DNA of 64,000 bases from Intoshia linei (Eukaryota; Orthonectida; Rhopaluridae): assembly GCA_001642005.1 (NCBI GenBank), contig LWCA01000027.1, positions 1 to 64,000 of the forward strand, in the 5' to 3' direction. Within the stretch, counting starts at the first letter, position 1, and each line of letters begins with the position of its first letter. Below are positions 34,971 through 50,300 of this stretch, one piece after another. Position numbers and translations under genes: made by a program. The notes under the pieces were generated by a model. That model saw nothing but the letters and a program-made list of their open reading frames with translations. It was not told the origin of the DNA and searched no databases.

Positions 34971-36050
34971 ATGATTTTATTGATATTGTTTTGTGTATTT
35001 TTTAATTGCCACTTTTGTATCAACCGAGAACCTATATTGGACTGGATTAGACTAAAAATATCGCATAGTATAAAGGAAAAAAATACTATATTTGGAATTT
35101 ATCCACAAGGTTCATTCATTTTTTTCAAATAATTATTTTTTAGCAATTTGGAAGTCTCCAGATGAAAATATATTTAAATTATGTTTTTCTAATGCGAAAA
35201 TTCCTCACATTCACAGGGCAAATAGAAATGCAAAAATTAAATTTGTCATATCTCCACAAATATTGAATGAAAATATGTTTCATCTTAAAATTAACCAATC
35301 ATCTATTTTTACAAACATTTATAAAGAAAGGGATAACCATAAAAATAAAAAACTAGGAAGAATAGGTCGTTCTGTAAACTTTTTTACGGGCGATGCGCAC
35401 ATTACCAATATTCACAGTGTTAAAACTGTCATAAATGCATCCTTCAACTCTACTGGTTGCAACAACATTTATGTTAAATTTTTCACCAAAATTAATAATA
35501 ACAATATTAATCTTTCTTTTCGACCCCTCAATGTTAAATTGAACCAATTATTCATGTTGACCATTTTTGTGAGGAAAAATGCCATCATTACTGACAAACA
35601 TTACAAATCATCTATAGACAAAATTAAATTAATTCTTGCTACACCTCCAGAACCTAAACACACTCGAAAGCGTAGACATTTACCAAATTCCCAATCCGGG
35701 GATTGTGAATTGCACTATATCAATGTCAATTTTTATGAAATCGGGTGGCACTGGATCGTTGACCCTCCCAGCTACCAATCAAATTACTGTCAGGGAATGT
35801 GCAACTATCCTCTCCCTCAAAAGACAAATAATAGCAACCATGCAATGGTGCAAGTACTACAGGTAATATTATTGATGTATCTTACTGTATATATTTTATC
35901 TAGCACGCTTTACGACCAAATTTAATCCCTGCTCCCTGCTGTGTGCCTACAAAATTAAAGCCAATAGACATATTATATATGGATCCGTATTATCGAGTCA
36001 TGTTGAAAAGGTTCGATGAAATGATAGTAACTAAATGTGGTTGTCAATAA
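34971..36050 (+). CDS. BMP-type TGF-beta superfamily ligand
   Basis: Exons: 34971-35109, 35144-35862, 35904-36050. This is 1005 nt, 334 aa. The first 17-19 residues (MILLILFCVFFNCHFC) look like a signal peptide. A prodomain of about 200 aa has few recognisable features. A furin-type site TRKRR lies at about aa 222-226. The mature part has the seven-Cys knot: CELHY, YCQGMC, PAPCCVPTKL and KCGCQ, with NFYEIGWHWIVDPPSYQ and NHAMVQVLQ as in BMP ligands. The Cys four from the end, in the CC pair, would form the inter-subunit bond. It is a secreted dimer signalling through type I/II receptors and Smads (family knowledge). The subfamily (BMP2/4 or BMP5-8) is not decided. Its stop is 14 bp from the stop of ERR on the other strand. 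Confidence 0.93.
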
Positions 36051-36064
36051 AATTAAAAGGTTAA

Positions 36065-41117
<5,053 letters not shown>

Positions 41118-41403
41118 TTTAGCTCAAATTTTTTTCATTTCTGTAATGCAAATATATACATTTGACCTTGAAAAATATATTATTGTTTTGGAAACAACCT
41201 CCGTAAATTTTGTCAATATTGGTCAAATCCGCACATTATTCCGAGTTTCCAATATGTATCCAAGTTTTTTGAGTTTGAGAAAATTGAAGTTAAATTTGAA
41301 TGTAAAATGAAATGAATGTTTGATTAGTATCAAGTTTCTATGTTAATTGAGAACACTGAATATTTCCACTGGATTCGCTATCCAAGTAAATTAAAGATTG
41401 AAA
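41118..41403. promoter_or_regulatory. Divergent promoter region ERR / TRIM-NHL
   Basis: 286 bp separate the two start codons, in head-to-head orientation. Both promoters must lie here or inside first exons. AT-rich; no motif assigned. Confidence 0.45.
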
Positions 41404-44142
41404 ATGATTAGTAATCAACTGGCTGATTTGCTCATGTGCGGTATATGTCTAAATAAAGTAGAATCCCCAAAATCATTAGTTTGTTTGCATTCTTTTTGCC
41501 ACGATTGTTTGCGAAATTTATTTCTGCACAACAAGAGCATTAAAAAATGTCCAGTTTGCAGCCATGCAATCGACATTACTTTGGAAGCTCATGTTGAGGA
41601 ATTGCCAAATGATTTCAAGATTGAACAGATCCAAGATATATTGAATAAATCTCTTACACTCGAGCATTATTGTGATCTCTGTAAATTTTTCCCTGATCAG
41701 ACTTTGATGGCTACAAAATTGGTGAAACATGAATCCTTTTCAAATACAATTTTTTATAATTCGGGGCTATTTCCAAACCGGAAACGTAAATGCAGTAAAT
41801 CCGAGTCCGACATTCATTGTAAAGACGCCAAAGACAATAAATATGCATTTGTGTATTGTTCACAATGTGAAATATACATTTGCATACGATGCAAAGACAA
41901 GTACCATGACAGTCTTAACCATTTTACAGACCATACAATAATTTCCATTTTTTCTGACAAGGCTGATATTGCCTCCAGGTCAAAGTCTCTGCCAGTTTTT
42001 GATTACTGTGCCCTGCATCAAATGTCGAATAAATTTTATTGTGAAAAATGTAGAATAAAACTATGCGTCGTTTGCTACATGCTGGTTCATGATCATTCTA
42101 ATCACACGGACCACGTTATTGATATTTGTAATTCAGAAAAATTGGAAAAAAGAATTGATTTTTTTACTTATTCCATTTCTTCAAACTTGGAAGAATTTCA
42201 AAGTGATTTTCATTCAAATATGACAAATTGGGTTTTCCAGTTTGATAGCTTGCAAATTGAAAATGTTAAATCTAGTATCGGAAAGAGGTGTACTACGATT
42301 CATAAAGATTTGTGTCAAATTGAGAATAGAATGACTCAATTTGTCGAAAATTTGGCAAAAAAACTTTACGAATCTCATATACATACCCAGCTTTCCAAAA
42401 TGAAAAAAATAATAACTGTAAATCTTTTACCAACTAATAAGGACCAATTTCATGCAATCCTTTCAAACACTGAAAATGATGTTAAATCAACATCTCCTTC
42501 TTATTCTGAAAACTCTTTTAATAAAATTTTCGTACACTCATTCTTCAACCAAATTAAATTGTATTTGAACCAGCAAACCCGCGGATTTGAAGGTTACCAA
42601 AACTTGTTACTCCTGCACGAATCAATAGATACTATTTACTCTTCGATTCATAATAGTGACATAAACATTGACCTTGAAACAGATAATGATGTAGATTGTT
42701 CCAAACTCGTTAAAACATGGAAAATGGATGAAAGTTTACAATTTAATGAAGATTACTCTGTCATAAATTGCCCTCAATTGAATCACCTCGTAAATTTTTC
42801 AATTTCTGATTTGGCTCAAAGCACATACATTTCTTCTCTAGAAAAAACAATTGGGTTCATTTACCAATTACATTCAAATCCTAATCCCACTGAACCCTGT
42901 AAGAATAAATTAGCGGCTGAAGATGTAAATTTAATAACTAATAATTTCAATAATTTGAACAAGGGGAAATTAAAAAGAAAATGCAACAAATTGAAATCAG
43001 TATTTAGCCCCAAAAAAAAGGTTACCGATATAATGATGTCACTGTCACCAAAACCAATTTCTTTCAAAACAAATATATCCACCAATTTTGAGGAAACTAT
43101 ATCATCTCTTAAACTCAGAGAAAGCGATAAAAATAATAATAGATCTTTTAGATATATTGGTTTTTTCGACATAAAATACTCTCATTTTCAACATTTTGAT
43201 GTTCGACAAACAGAAGGATCAATTAAAAAAAAGTTGACCTATTTAACCGCCACAGGTGATTCTTCAATGTTTGTGGGTAGAGAAAAGTACCAAATTTTCG
43301 AATCCGACTGTAAATTTAAATGTGATGACGATATATTCAAAAATATAACGTCTTTGTCTCTTGTGTGTATTAATGTGCGAAATTTTGTTTGGAAAGAAAA
43401 AATTTTTCTAGTAATTGATGCAAATTCTGGATTAACTTACCGTATAATTTTTGAAACTGAAAATTTCAAAAAAGAATTATTTACCTATCGCCACACGTCG
43501 GCCTATTTTGCGTTTGATTTATGCTTGGACGTGGACGCTTCTCACGTGTATATAACTGACTACGAAAATAATTCACTAATGAAGTACGACATGGACGGAA
43601 ATGTAATATTTTCCAAAAAGTCGTTTAATAGCGGCACTCAAACTGTATCTCTTAAAAGACCCACCTTTGTGACAACAGACTATTCCAACAATGTCTACAT
43701 TAGCGACACGGGAAACTCGTCTATTAAAGTAATTGGAGCGGATGGGAATCTAAAAACAATTATTGGTAAGCATATTTTACGTATGCCTCTAGGAATAGAA
43801 ATTTTACAATTGTCCAAAAACACTATGCAAAAATCTAACCAAATTGGTCTTTTTCAGCCTGAAATTTTCATCTTCACAGTAGACAATATACTAAAAACTG
43901 TTTTTGTATTCAATATTTGCGGTAATGTTCTTAAAAAAATAGACATGTCTTTCAAGATTGAATCACCCATAGATCTTTCAGTAGACATGAAACTGAAAAA
44001 ATTGTACATTCTTCAAAGTTCTCTTTCAGATGTTTTGACCAGTTTATGCCAGCAATTGATGCAAGAAAATGTTGACGATAAATCTCAGCGTTGTCCCAAA
44101 GTTCGACCTAAAATTAGTTTTTGGGATATCATTTTTGAATAA
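41404..44142 (+). CDS. TRIM-NHL protein (RING, two B-boxes, coiled coil, NHL repeats)
   Basis: Single exon of 912 codons, start at ATG 41404. RING C3HC4 at aa ~12-52: CGICLNKV, CLHSFCHDCL, CPVC. A B-box-like region CSQCEIYICIRCKDKYH is followed by B-box 2, YCEKCRIKLCVVCYMLVH. A helical segment follows (aa ~245-330), then a low-complexity linker, then NHL-type repeats near the C-terminus: HVYITDYENNSLMKYDMDG and NNVYISDTGNSSIKVIGADG. Such proteins act as E3 ligases and/or RNA-binding regulators (family knowledge); NHL count and subfamily (TRIM2/3, TRIM71) are not settled. It has no intron, unlike every other confident multi-domain gene here, which may mean a retro-copied origin. The next gene starts 129 bp downstream on the same strand. 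Confidence 0.9.
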   Translation: MISNQLADLLMCGICLNKVESPKSLVCLHSFCHDCLRNLFLHNKSIKKCPVCSHAIDITLEAHVEELPNDFKIEQIQDILNKSLTLEHYCDLCKFFPDQTLMATKLVKHESFSNTIFYNSGLFPNRKRKCSKSESDIHCKDAKDNKYAFVYCSQCEIYICIRCKDKYHDSLNHFTDHTIISIFSDKADIASRSKSLPVFDYCALHQMSNKFYCEKCRIKLCVVCYMLVHDHSNHTDHVIDICNSEKLEKRIDFFTYSISSNLEEFQSDFHSNMTNWVFQFDSLQIENVKSSIGKRCTTIHKDLCQIENRMTQFVENLAKKLYESHIHTQLSKMKKIITVNLLPTNKDQFHAILSNTENDVKSTSPSYSENSFNKIFVHSFFNQIKLYLNQQTRGFEGYQNLLLLHESIDTIYSSIHNSDINIDLETDNDVDCSKLVKTWKMDESLQFNEDYSVINCPQLNHLVNFSISDLAQSTYISSLEKTIGFIYQLHSNPNPTEPCKNKLAAEDVNLITNNFNNLNKGKLKRKCNKLKSVFSPKKKVTDIMMSLSPKPISFKTNISTNFEETISSLKLRESDKNNNRSFRYIGFFDIKYSHFQHFDVRQTEGSIKKKLTYLTATGDSSMFVGREKYQIFESDCKFKCDDDIFKNITSLSLVCINVRNFVWKEKIFLVIDANSGLTYRIIFETENFKKELFTYRHTSAYFAFDLCLDVDASHVYITDYENNSLMKYDMDGNVIFSKKSFNSGTQTVSLKRPTFVTTDYSNNVYISDTGNSSIKVIGADGNLKTIIGKHILRMPLGIEILQLSKNTMQKSNQIGLFQPEIFIFTVDNILKTVFVFNICGNVLKKIDMSFKIESPIDLSVDMKLKKLYILQSSLSDVLTSLCQQLMQENVDDKSQRCPKVRPKISFWDIIFE

Positions 44143-44271
44143 TGTTTGATAACATTTTATAAAAACTTGTACATTTATACAAAAATAAACCATTGACAAT
44201 ATGTTGCTAATTATTTATCTAATAAAGTATCGAATAAGTACTTTTTGTATTTTATTTATGCACAAGTGATT

Positions 44272-47200
44272 ATGGGCAATATTCATAACAAGGATGGCAG
44301 TCAAAAATTGTTTTCAGGTTCGTCCAAAAAAAGACAGTCTTTAAATGTACAAAATACTAGAATTAATTCAGAGGTAATATGTATGTGTTTCATATTCATG
44401 TTTATAGAATTCCAGACTTAGTGCGAGTGATGGATTGAAACCTTTTGATTCGCGGTATATTGCGCCTACTGTAAATGTTACTAGAACTAAATTTCCAACC
44501 GTCATCAAATGGAATAATGTTAATGCTACTTCAATCACGATTTCTGGTAGTTTTGATAATTGGAAGTCTTATATTCCTCTCAGTAAAAGGTATTTATTTG
44601 GAATTTGATTATTTTCTTTATTTTTTTCATGTAGTTCGGACAATTTTTATACCATTCTTGAACTAACTGAAGGGCAACATGAATTCAAATTTAATGTCGA
44701 TGGAGTTTGGAAAGTTACTGATGACTTTGTAAGTTTTCATGTTTGATATTTTTAATCCTCATACACTTGCAGTCAGTACTAAGTCAAGGTTTGTCAATAT
44801 GACCATGTCGTCACCAAGAGTCCTAAAACTTTAATTTAATATAACAAAATTATACAAATTGTCTATTGATTTATTATTTCTATAGTTCTTTTTATAATTA
44901 ATTACCATTATAATTGAGAAAATATCAAATTTTATTAATTAATTAATGTATATTTATTTCATCCATCCAGGGTAAATATAATTATAATTCAATTATAAAT
45001 TATACCACGTATAGTATTATAGTCATTAGGTAAATAAAGAAATACAATGTACCTAAAAATTATATTTGATTTCGACATTTAACACTTTTTTAATAATAAT
45101 TGTATTACTTATTTCACTCTTGGTATACGTCAATTAAAATTTATTAATTTTTTACTAAAATTTTGAAGTATATGTCACTTTAAAGCAGTGTTTCTACAAC
45201 CTTTTTTATTGCGCGGAACCCTTTTGAAATTTAAAAAAATCGCGGCACCTATCAGCATGATCAAAATTTTTTTTGGCATGTCGCATACATAAAACAATTT
45301 GATTTTTATTTAAAAATATAATAACACACGGAATTTAGCCGGTAAAACCAGTTTTCTCCCTCACACTACGAAAAAGCATCCAGGCCCGTGAGAGATAACG
45401 TTTTAGTGAAATATCATTATAAAGAGATAAGTAACTTATTATAATTATTTCAAGAGAATTGGGCCCGTAAAAACCCACCTTCTTTACAATATTTCTCATA
45501 AAGATAATCTGAATTATTATTACTTTTTAACATCATTTTTCAGGTTCCCATACTCACAACGTATAATACTTTTATTAAAACTTATTTGATTTAAATTTGA
45601 GAAATGATGTTGTTTCATTGCATACAACAGTAATTTAGAAAACTTTAAATTGAAAAATATCGCATTTATATTTCACGGAACCCCTGGGTTCCGCGGAACG
45701 CGGGTGAAAACCACTACTTTAAAGAGTGAAAATTATCTTGAGGTCAGCGACCTCAGGTAACAGAATGTAGTGACAAGACAGTGGTTCGCCAACACTGACA
45801 TATACAATATAATTCAATAATTTTTAGAAAACAATCAAAACAAGCGAAGGGATAATTAACAACATTATAAATATAAAATCTTCAGATTGCGAAGTTTTTG
45901 AAGCTTTAGCCTTGGATGCTGAAGGCAGAGCAACGTGTAAATTTAATTATATTTCTAATCGTCTATAATTTACAGTTTAGCTTCATCTGATACTCCCGAA
46001 GGAGAATACACTAGAGAATTTCCATCAAAATACAAAAAATCTTTTTTAGCGTCACCACCGGCACTGCCACCATATTTGACTAATCCTCTATTGAATCAGA
46101 CAGTATCACCAAGCGTATGATATACTGGTTGCATTTATATATGATTTATAGAGCGAACCATGTTTATTACCTCAACCAAGCACTGTCATGTTGAATCATT
46201 TATATGCTCTTTCGATTAGGGTAATTTATTATTGTAAATTGTCTCAATTTGGGTCTGCATTTTGTGATAAGTTTAGAAAATTATGTGTTCATAAATTATA
46301 TTTATTTACTAAGTTGACTGTTATGTACTACGTACAAATAGCACCTAGCTCTGCCAAGGGGGACATTTTTAATTTTACCAAAAAAATAAATTCAATAAGA
46401 AAATCTAACTTAAAATGTTTCTATTCATAAATGCTACATATTATCAATCATTTAAAGGAGTGGTTAAATCCCAAACTTTTTTCACCACGAACCGGTTATT
46501 TCACATAATCTTTTAATTTAAATACAAACATTTATAAAATATTGGAGATAATATATTAAAAATTATTTTTGACTGAGAATTCGTAGACTTCTGTCGCTTA
46601 AAATTTTTCTTTAGATCAATTGGAATAAACTGTATCAGAATATTTTTTTTTAAATTATAGGATTATTAGATCATTTTTGGAATTAGGAATATGTCAATTT
46701 TTGAGATTGAATTTTTTTGTAATTTAATTTAATTTTAACTGAAAATTATTTAGCTGTGATTTTTTTAAAAATTCTAGGACTTCATTTTTTTAAAGTTTTT
46801 GAGGTTACAATTTATGATAATGCATGATTTTAAAAACATCCCAGAACTTATGTTTTATAAAATTATGACTTTATGTTTAAAAAAAGGGTAAATGTATGGT
46901 TTTTACCATAAAAATGTAAATTTCTGAGGTTGAGATGTACGACAATACTAATGATGTTAAAACGCGTTCATTATATTTTTATTAAATTCTGGGACCGATC
47001 TTATTTTTAAAAAAAATATAATTTGTGTTTTTAAATTGTAGAATTTTTAATTAAGCGGTAACACACACATCCAATTTTACATAAGTAAAGGACAATGTGA
47101 GTAATATCACTGAATATTGTGCGCAAATTGAGATCCAAGTGAGAGGCATGCTGTTTAAACGTTAAAAATGTATGTACCATGTATCTAATTTTATTAATAA

Positions 47201-47296
47201 ATTTAGAGAGACGCTGTAGTTCTTAGCAAAACACATCGATATAAACGAAAATACATCACCACCATTTTATATAGACCTCTAGTTAAATACGAATAA
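44272..47296 (+). CDS. PRKAB: AMP-activated protein kinase beta subunit
   Basis: Exons: 44272-44373, 44408-44589, 44635-44728, 45828-45934, 45976-46114, 46152-46220, 47207-47296. This is 783 nt, 260 aa (human beta1 270). MGN at the start is a myristoylation signal. The glycogen-binding CBM48 has GSFDNW and EGQHEFKFNVDGVW; the Trp, Lys and Trp sugar contacts are kept. PLSKSSDNF keeps the Ser equivalent to beta1 Ser108. In TSEGIINNII one residue is missing and the Thr148 equivalent appears to be Ile. The C-terminal part that binds alpha and gamma is complete: MLNHLYALSI, then SKTHRYKRKYITTILYRPL. It scaffolds the energy-sensing kinase. Intron 3 has a hAT element and intron 6 an R1/R2 repeat. 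Confidence 0.95.
45186..45716. mobile_element. hAT-type MITE, 531 bp, perfect target duplication
   Basis: Starts CAGTGTTTCTACAACC near GCGCGGAACCC and ends GGTTCCGCGGAACGCGG followed by GTGAAAACCACTA. CTTTAAAG flanks both sides (45178-45185, 45717-45724). No transposase is seen. Sits in AMPK beta intron 3 (44729-45827). Confidence 0.9.
46311..47060 (+). repeat. R1 head plus R2-like body in AMPK beta intron 6
   Basis: An R1 copy (46311-46485; TTGACTGTTATGTACTACG, AGCTCTGCC, TTTAAAGGAGTGGTT) is followed from about 46540 by R2-like blocks (ATTGGAATAAACTGTATCAG, GGTAACACACACATCC). This arrangement suggests that R1 and R2 belong to one longer element. Confidence 0.6.
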
Positions 47297-47345
47297 ATGT
47301 TGTAAAATAAAATATTAAGTTTATTGTTGATCAGTGATGCGCAGA

Positions 47346-50300
47346 ATGTATTTATCCTTAACTATTTTAATTATAATTTATTGTTTTGTTTCTTCGAATG
47401 GTAAGTAGACACTAAATATGTTCTTAATGAAACTTAAAATTTTTATTAGAAAAATGCACTGTTCCAATAGAATTTCAAGGAGATTGGTATTCAAACAGCC
47501 AGGGCAAGGATTACAACATACTATTGAATGATAAGGAATTGATAGAAGAAAATGAGTTTGTAGGAAGATGCATAGATATAAAAACCTTTAATACAACTCT
47601 TAAAAGAAACTACCGATTGTACTACATTCACTTGCTTTTCAAAAACGTGTTTGTCTTTTTTTTTATCAGATGTACATTTCTTTAGCAAAAATCAATGTCG
47701 TAAATGTTTTCAAATGTACTATAGAACACAAAATGTTATACAATATAAACAATGTAAGATCTTTTTATCGATAAAAATTAATATATTAGATAATTCCTAG
47801 GGTTTATGGTATATATTTAGTAATATGAAATACATTTCCTACAACAGGTCATCGTTTTTAGACGTCCACCCTCAATATACAAGGTTCAAATCTCCTGACC
47901 CCTGGAAAATAACTATTTGTAAATGATTAAATATGTTCATACCAAAAAATTACATTTTTCATAGACGCATGGGACTTTGACAATCCTAAATTAAGTAAGT
48001 ATTGTTTTGAATGTTATTATTAACATTATTAAATTTTTGTTTTATTACAGATTTCCTGAAATTTTCCCCTTGAGAATAGCGGGTGTATGCCGCTTTTTAT
48101 TGCATATGCAGTGCATAAATAATTTATACATGTAAACATTGTACCTTTTTTAGCATCCATTGAGTGTTCCTCACATTCGGCTTCACTTGACGATATTTGC
48201 AGTACAATTTACAACACAACAGAAATATTTACTTTATTCAGTAACATTTTTAAAATGCATAATTAAAAAAAGGTAAAACCCAAAAAACTGTAAGCTGCCG
48301 ATCGACATTCGACGGAATTTACCGATTTAAATATGAGGTGGATATCGGTGGAGGTGGAATTTGCGATAATCCAGCTTCTAAATTAGTTGCTTGTCAAAGA
48401 CCCGGAAGTTTTTATCTGGATAATCAAATTTTTAAAATGCATTTTGCTCCATGCATACAAGTTAGTACGTCAAAAAACGAAAGTATATTTTTTCTATGAT
48501 AAATTTAACTAATTATACTTCTAGTTGTTCGATACGAATGTCTTGGTTCTTGGAGAGATGAAAATAATGATATTTACTTCGCAGTGGCAGACTTGAGAAG
48601 GGAGATTTTTAGAGAAAGATTTCATTGCTTGGTACGTAAAAATTGCAAACCTATTATTCAAAATAATTGGAATTCATTTTTATCACCCAATAAACCTGAT
48701 TTAGGGATACCTTGGTTTTTTGTTCGAATCGTAATATGTGTTGTCATTTACATGTTTGTGTCAACTGAATCCCCATTTTTCGGTACTAAATTTTAAAGAT
48801 GTTAGAGTAGTAATTATACTATTGGTCAAGAATAATTAAAATTATGAGTTTATGACTGAAAATGACCCATACTTTTAAATATTAAAAGTAAAAACTGGTC
48901 TACACGTTTATAAAATTACAGTATACTAGAAAACCCGCGACGACCAAGAACGTAATGATAATTGGATAAGGTATACCATGTCACGATGGGCCGATTGCTC
49001 AACCTTAAAATCGTATTTTAATGGAGATATCAAGCTACAATTATTACCTGGAGGTAAATGAGTTTGATTCTTTTAAAAATTTGAATAGTTATGATGAATG
49101 AACAACGGTTCACTGCAACATGCAACCTCCCGCATAATTTTAGTGGAACTTGGTTTTGGAATACTCAGTTTGACACAAAAGTGGTTATAAACTCTACTCA
49201 CATTTATTATAAAGCAAAAATTGATGAATTTACTTACAGAGAAACATACTATACGTGCTTAATAACACGGGATTCTAGATACCTGATGACTGAAGTTACT
49301 GTAGGACGATGGTATATCTAAGCTATATTATAAATTATTATTTTAGTGAAATTAATTACATTTGTTTCGATTTCCTAAAGAGACATCATAATATCATTAG
49401 ATGGAGAATGGGTATTTAAAATTAATATTTTGTATGAAATACACCGGACACTTATTTTGACAACAGACACTTTTGTAATAATTGGGGCAAGTTTCTTTCT
49501 GATCTATAATCTAACTTTTTGGACCTACATCTTTTTAATTCCACAACGGTTCCGAAACGTATTTAGACCATTTTTTATTAAATAATTTCTCAAAAAAAAG
49601 TGTATTTACATTTATACTATTTATAGGATATTGCTTTTTTGATCATGAAGGTTTAATTTTGATACATTGAATCTTTTCATTCATTAAATGATATCTTTTT
49701 TTAAATTTTGGGATTTAGTTTTTTTCAATTTTATAAATCAATCTGTAGTTTTGAACATAAAGATTTAAGTTTTTGAAATTGAAATTTATATAATGTTCAT
49801 GGTTTTAAAATTAGTATCAGAATATAGATTTTAAAATATTCTAGGTCTCGATCGATTAAAAAATGGATAATTGGGGTTATTTTATCCTGCAAAACTCAAT
49901 TTCTAAAATTAAATTTGCGATAAAAACTAATACTCGAAAACTGTTTTTTAAAAATTGGTGTTTTTAAACTCTACACGTCTTAATTTTGTAAATAAACTGG
50001 AACAAACAAAATTAAAATTCTATTCTGGAACCCTCTTTAAAATATAATATAAAAAAATCCCTAAAACTTTTAAACCATGTTTAAAATATGGTACAAAAAA
50101 ATCTCTAAAACCAACCTTAATATTTGATACAAAAGAATGTCCCTAAGATCCAGGTTTTTCATCATAGGATTTAGTAAAATCGAGTTTTTAAAAAAAAATA
50201 TAGGAAAAAGACGATTTTTTAATTGAGGGTTGTTAAAATTTAATAATTGTTTTATTTTGGGTTTTGGATTAGGAAGTTGTTGCTCATAAGATTTAGTAAA

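Noticed and set aside
47847-47910. tRNA-like sequence with a GGTTCAAATC block
   Set aside because: The T-stem does not pair and the spacing to the acceptor-like ends is too short. CAGG..CCTG ends suggest a small transposon instead.
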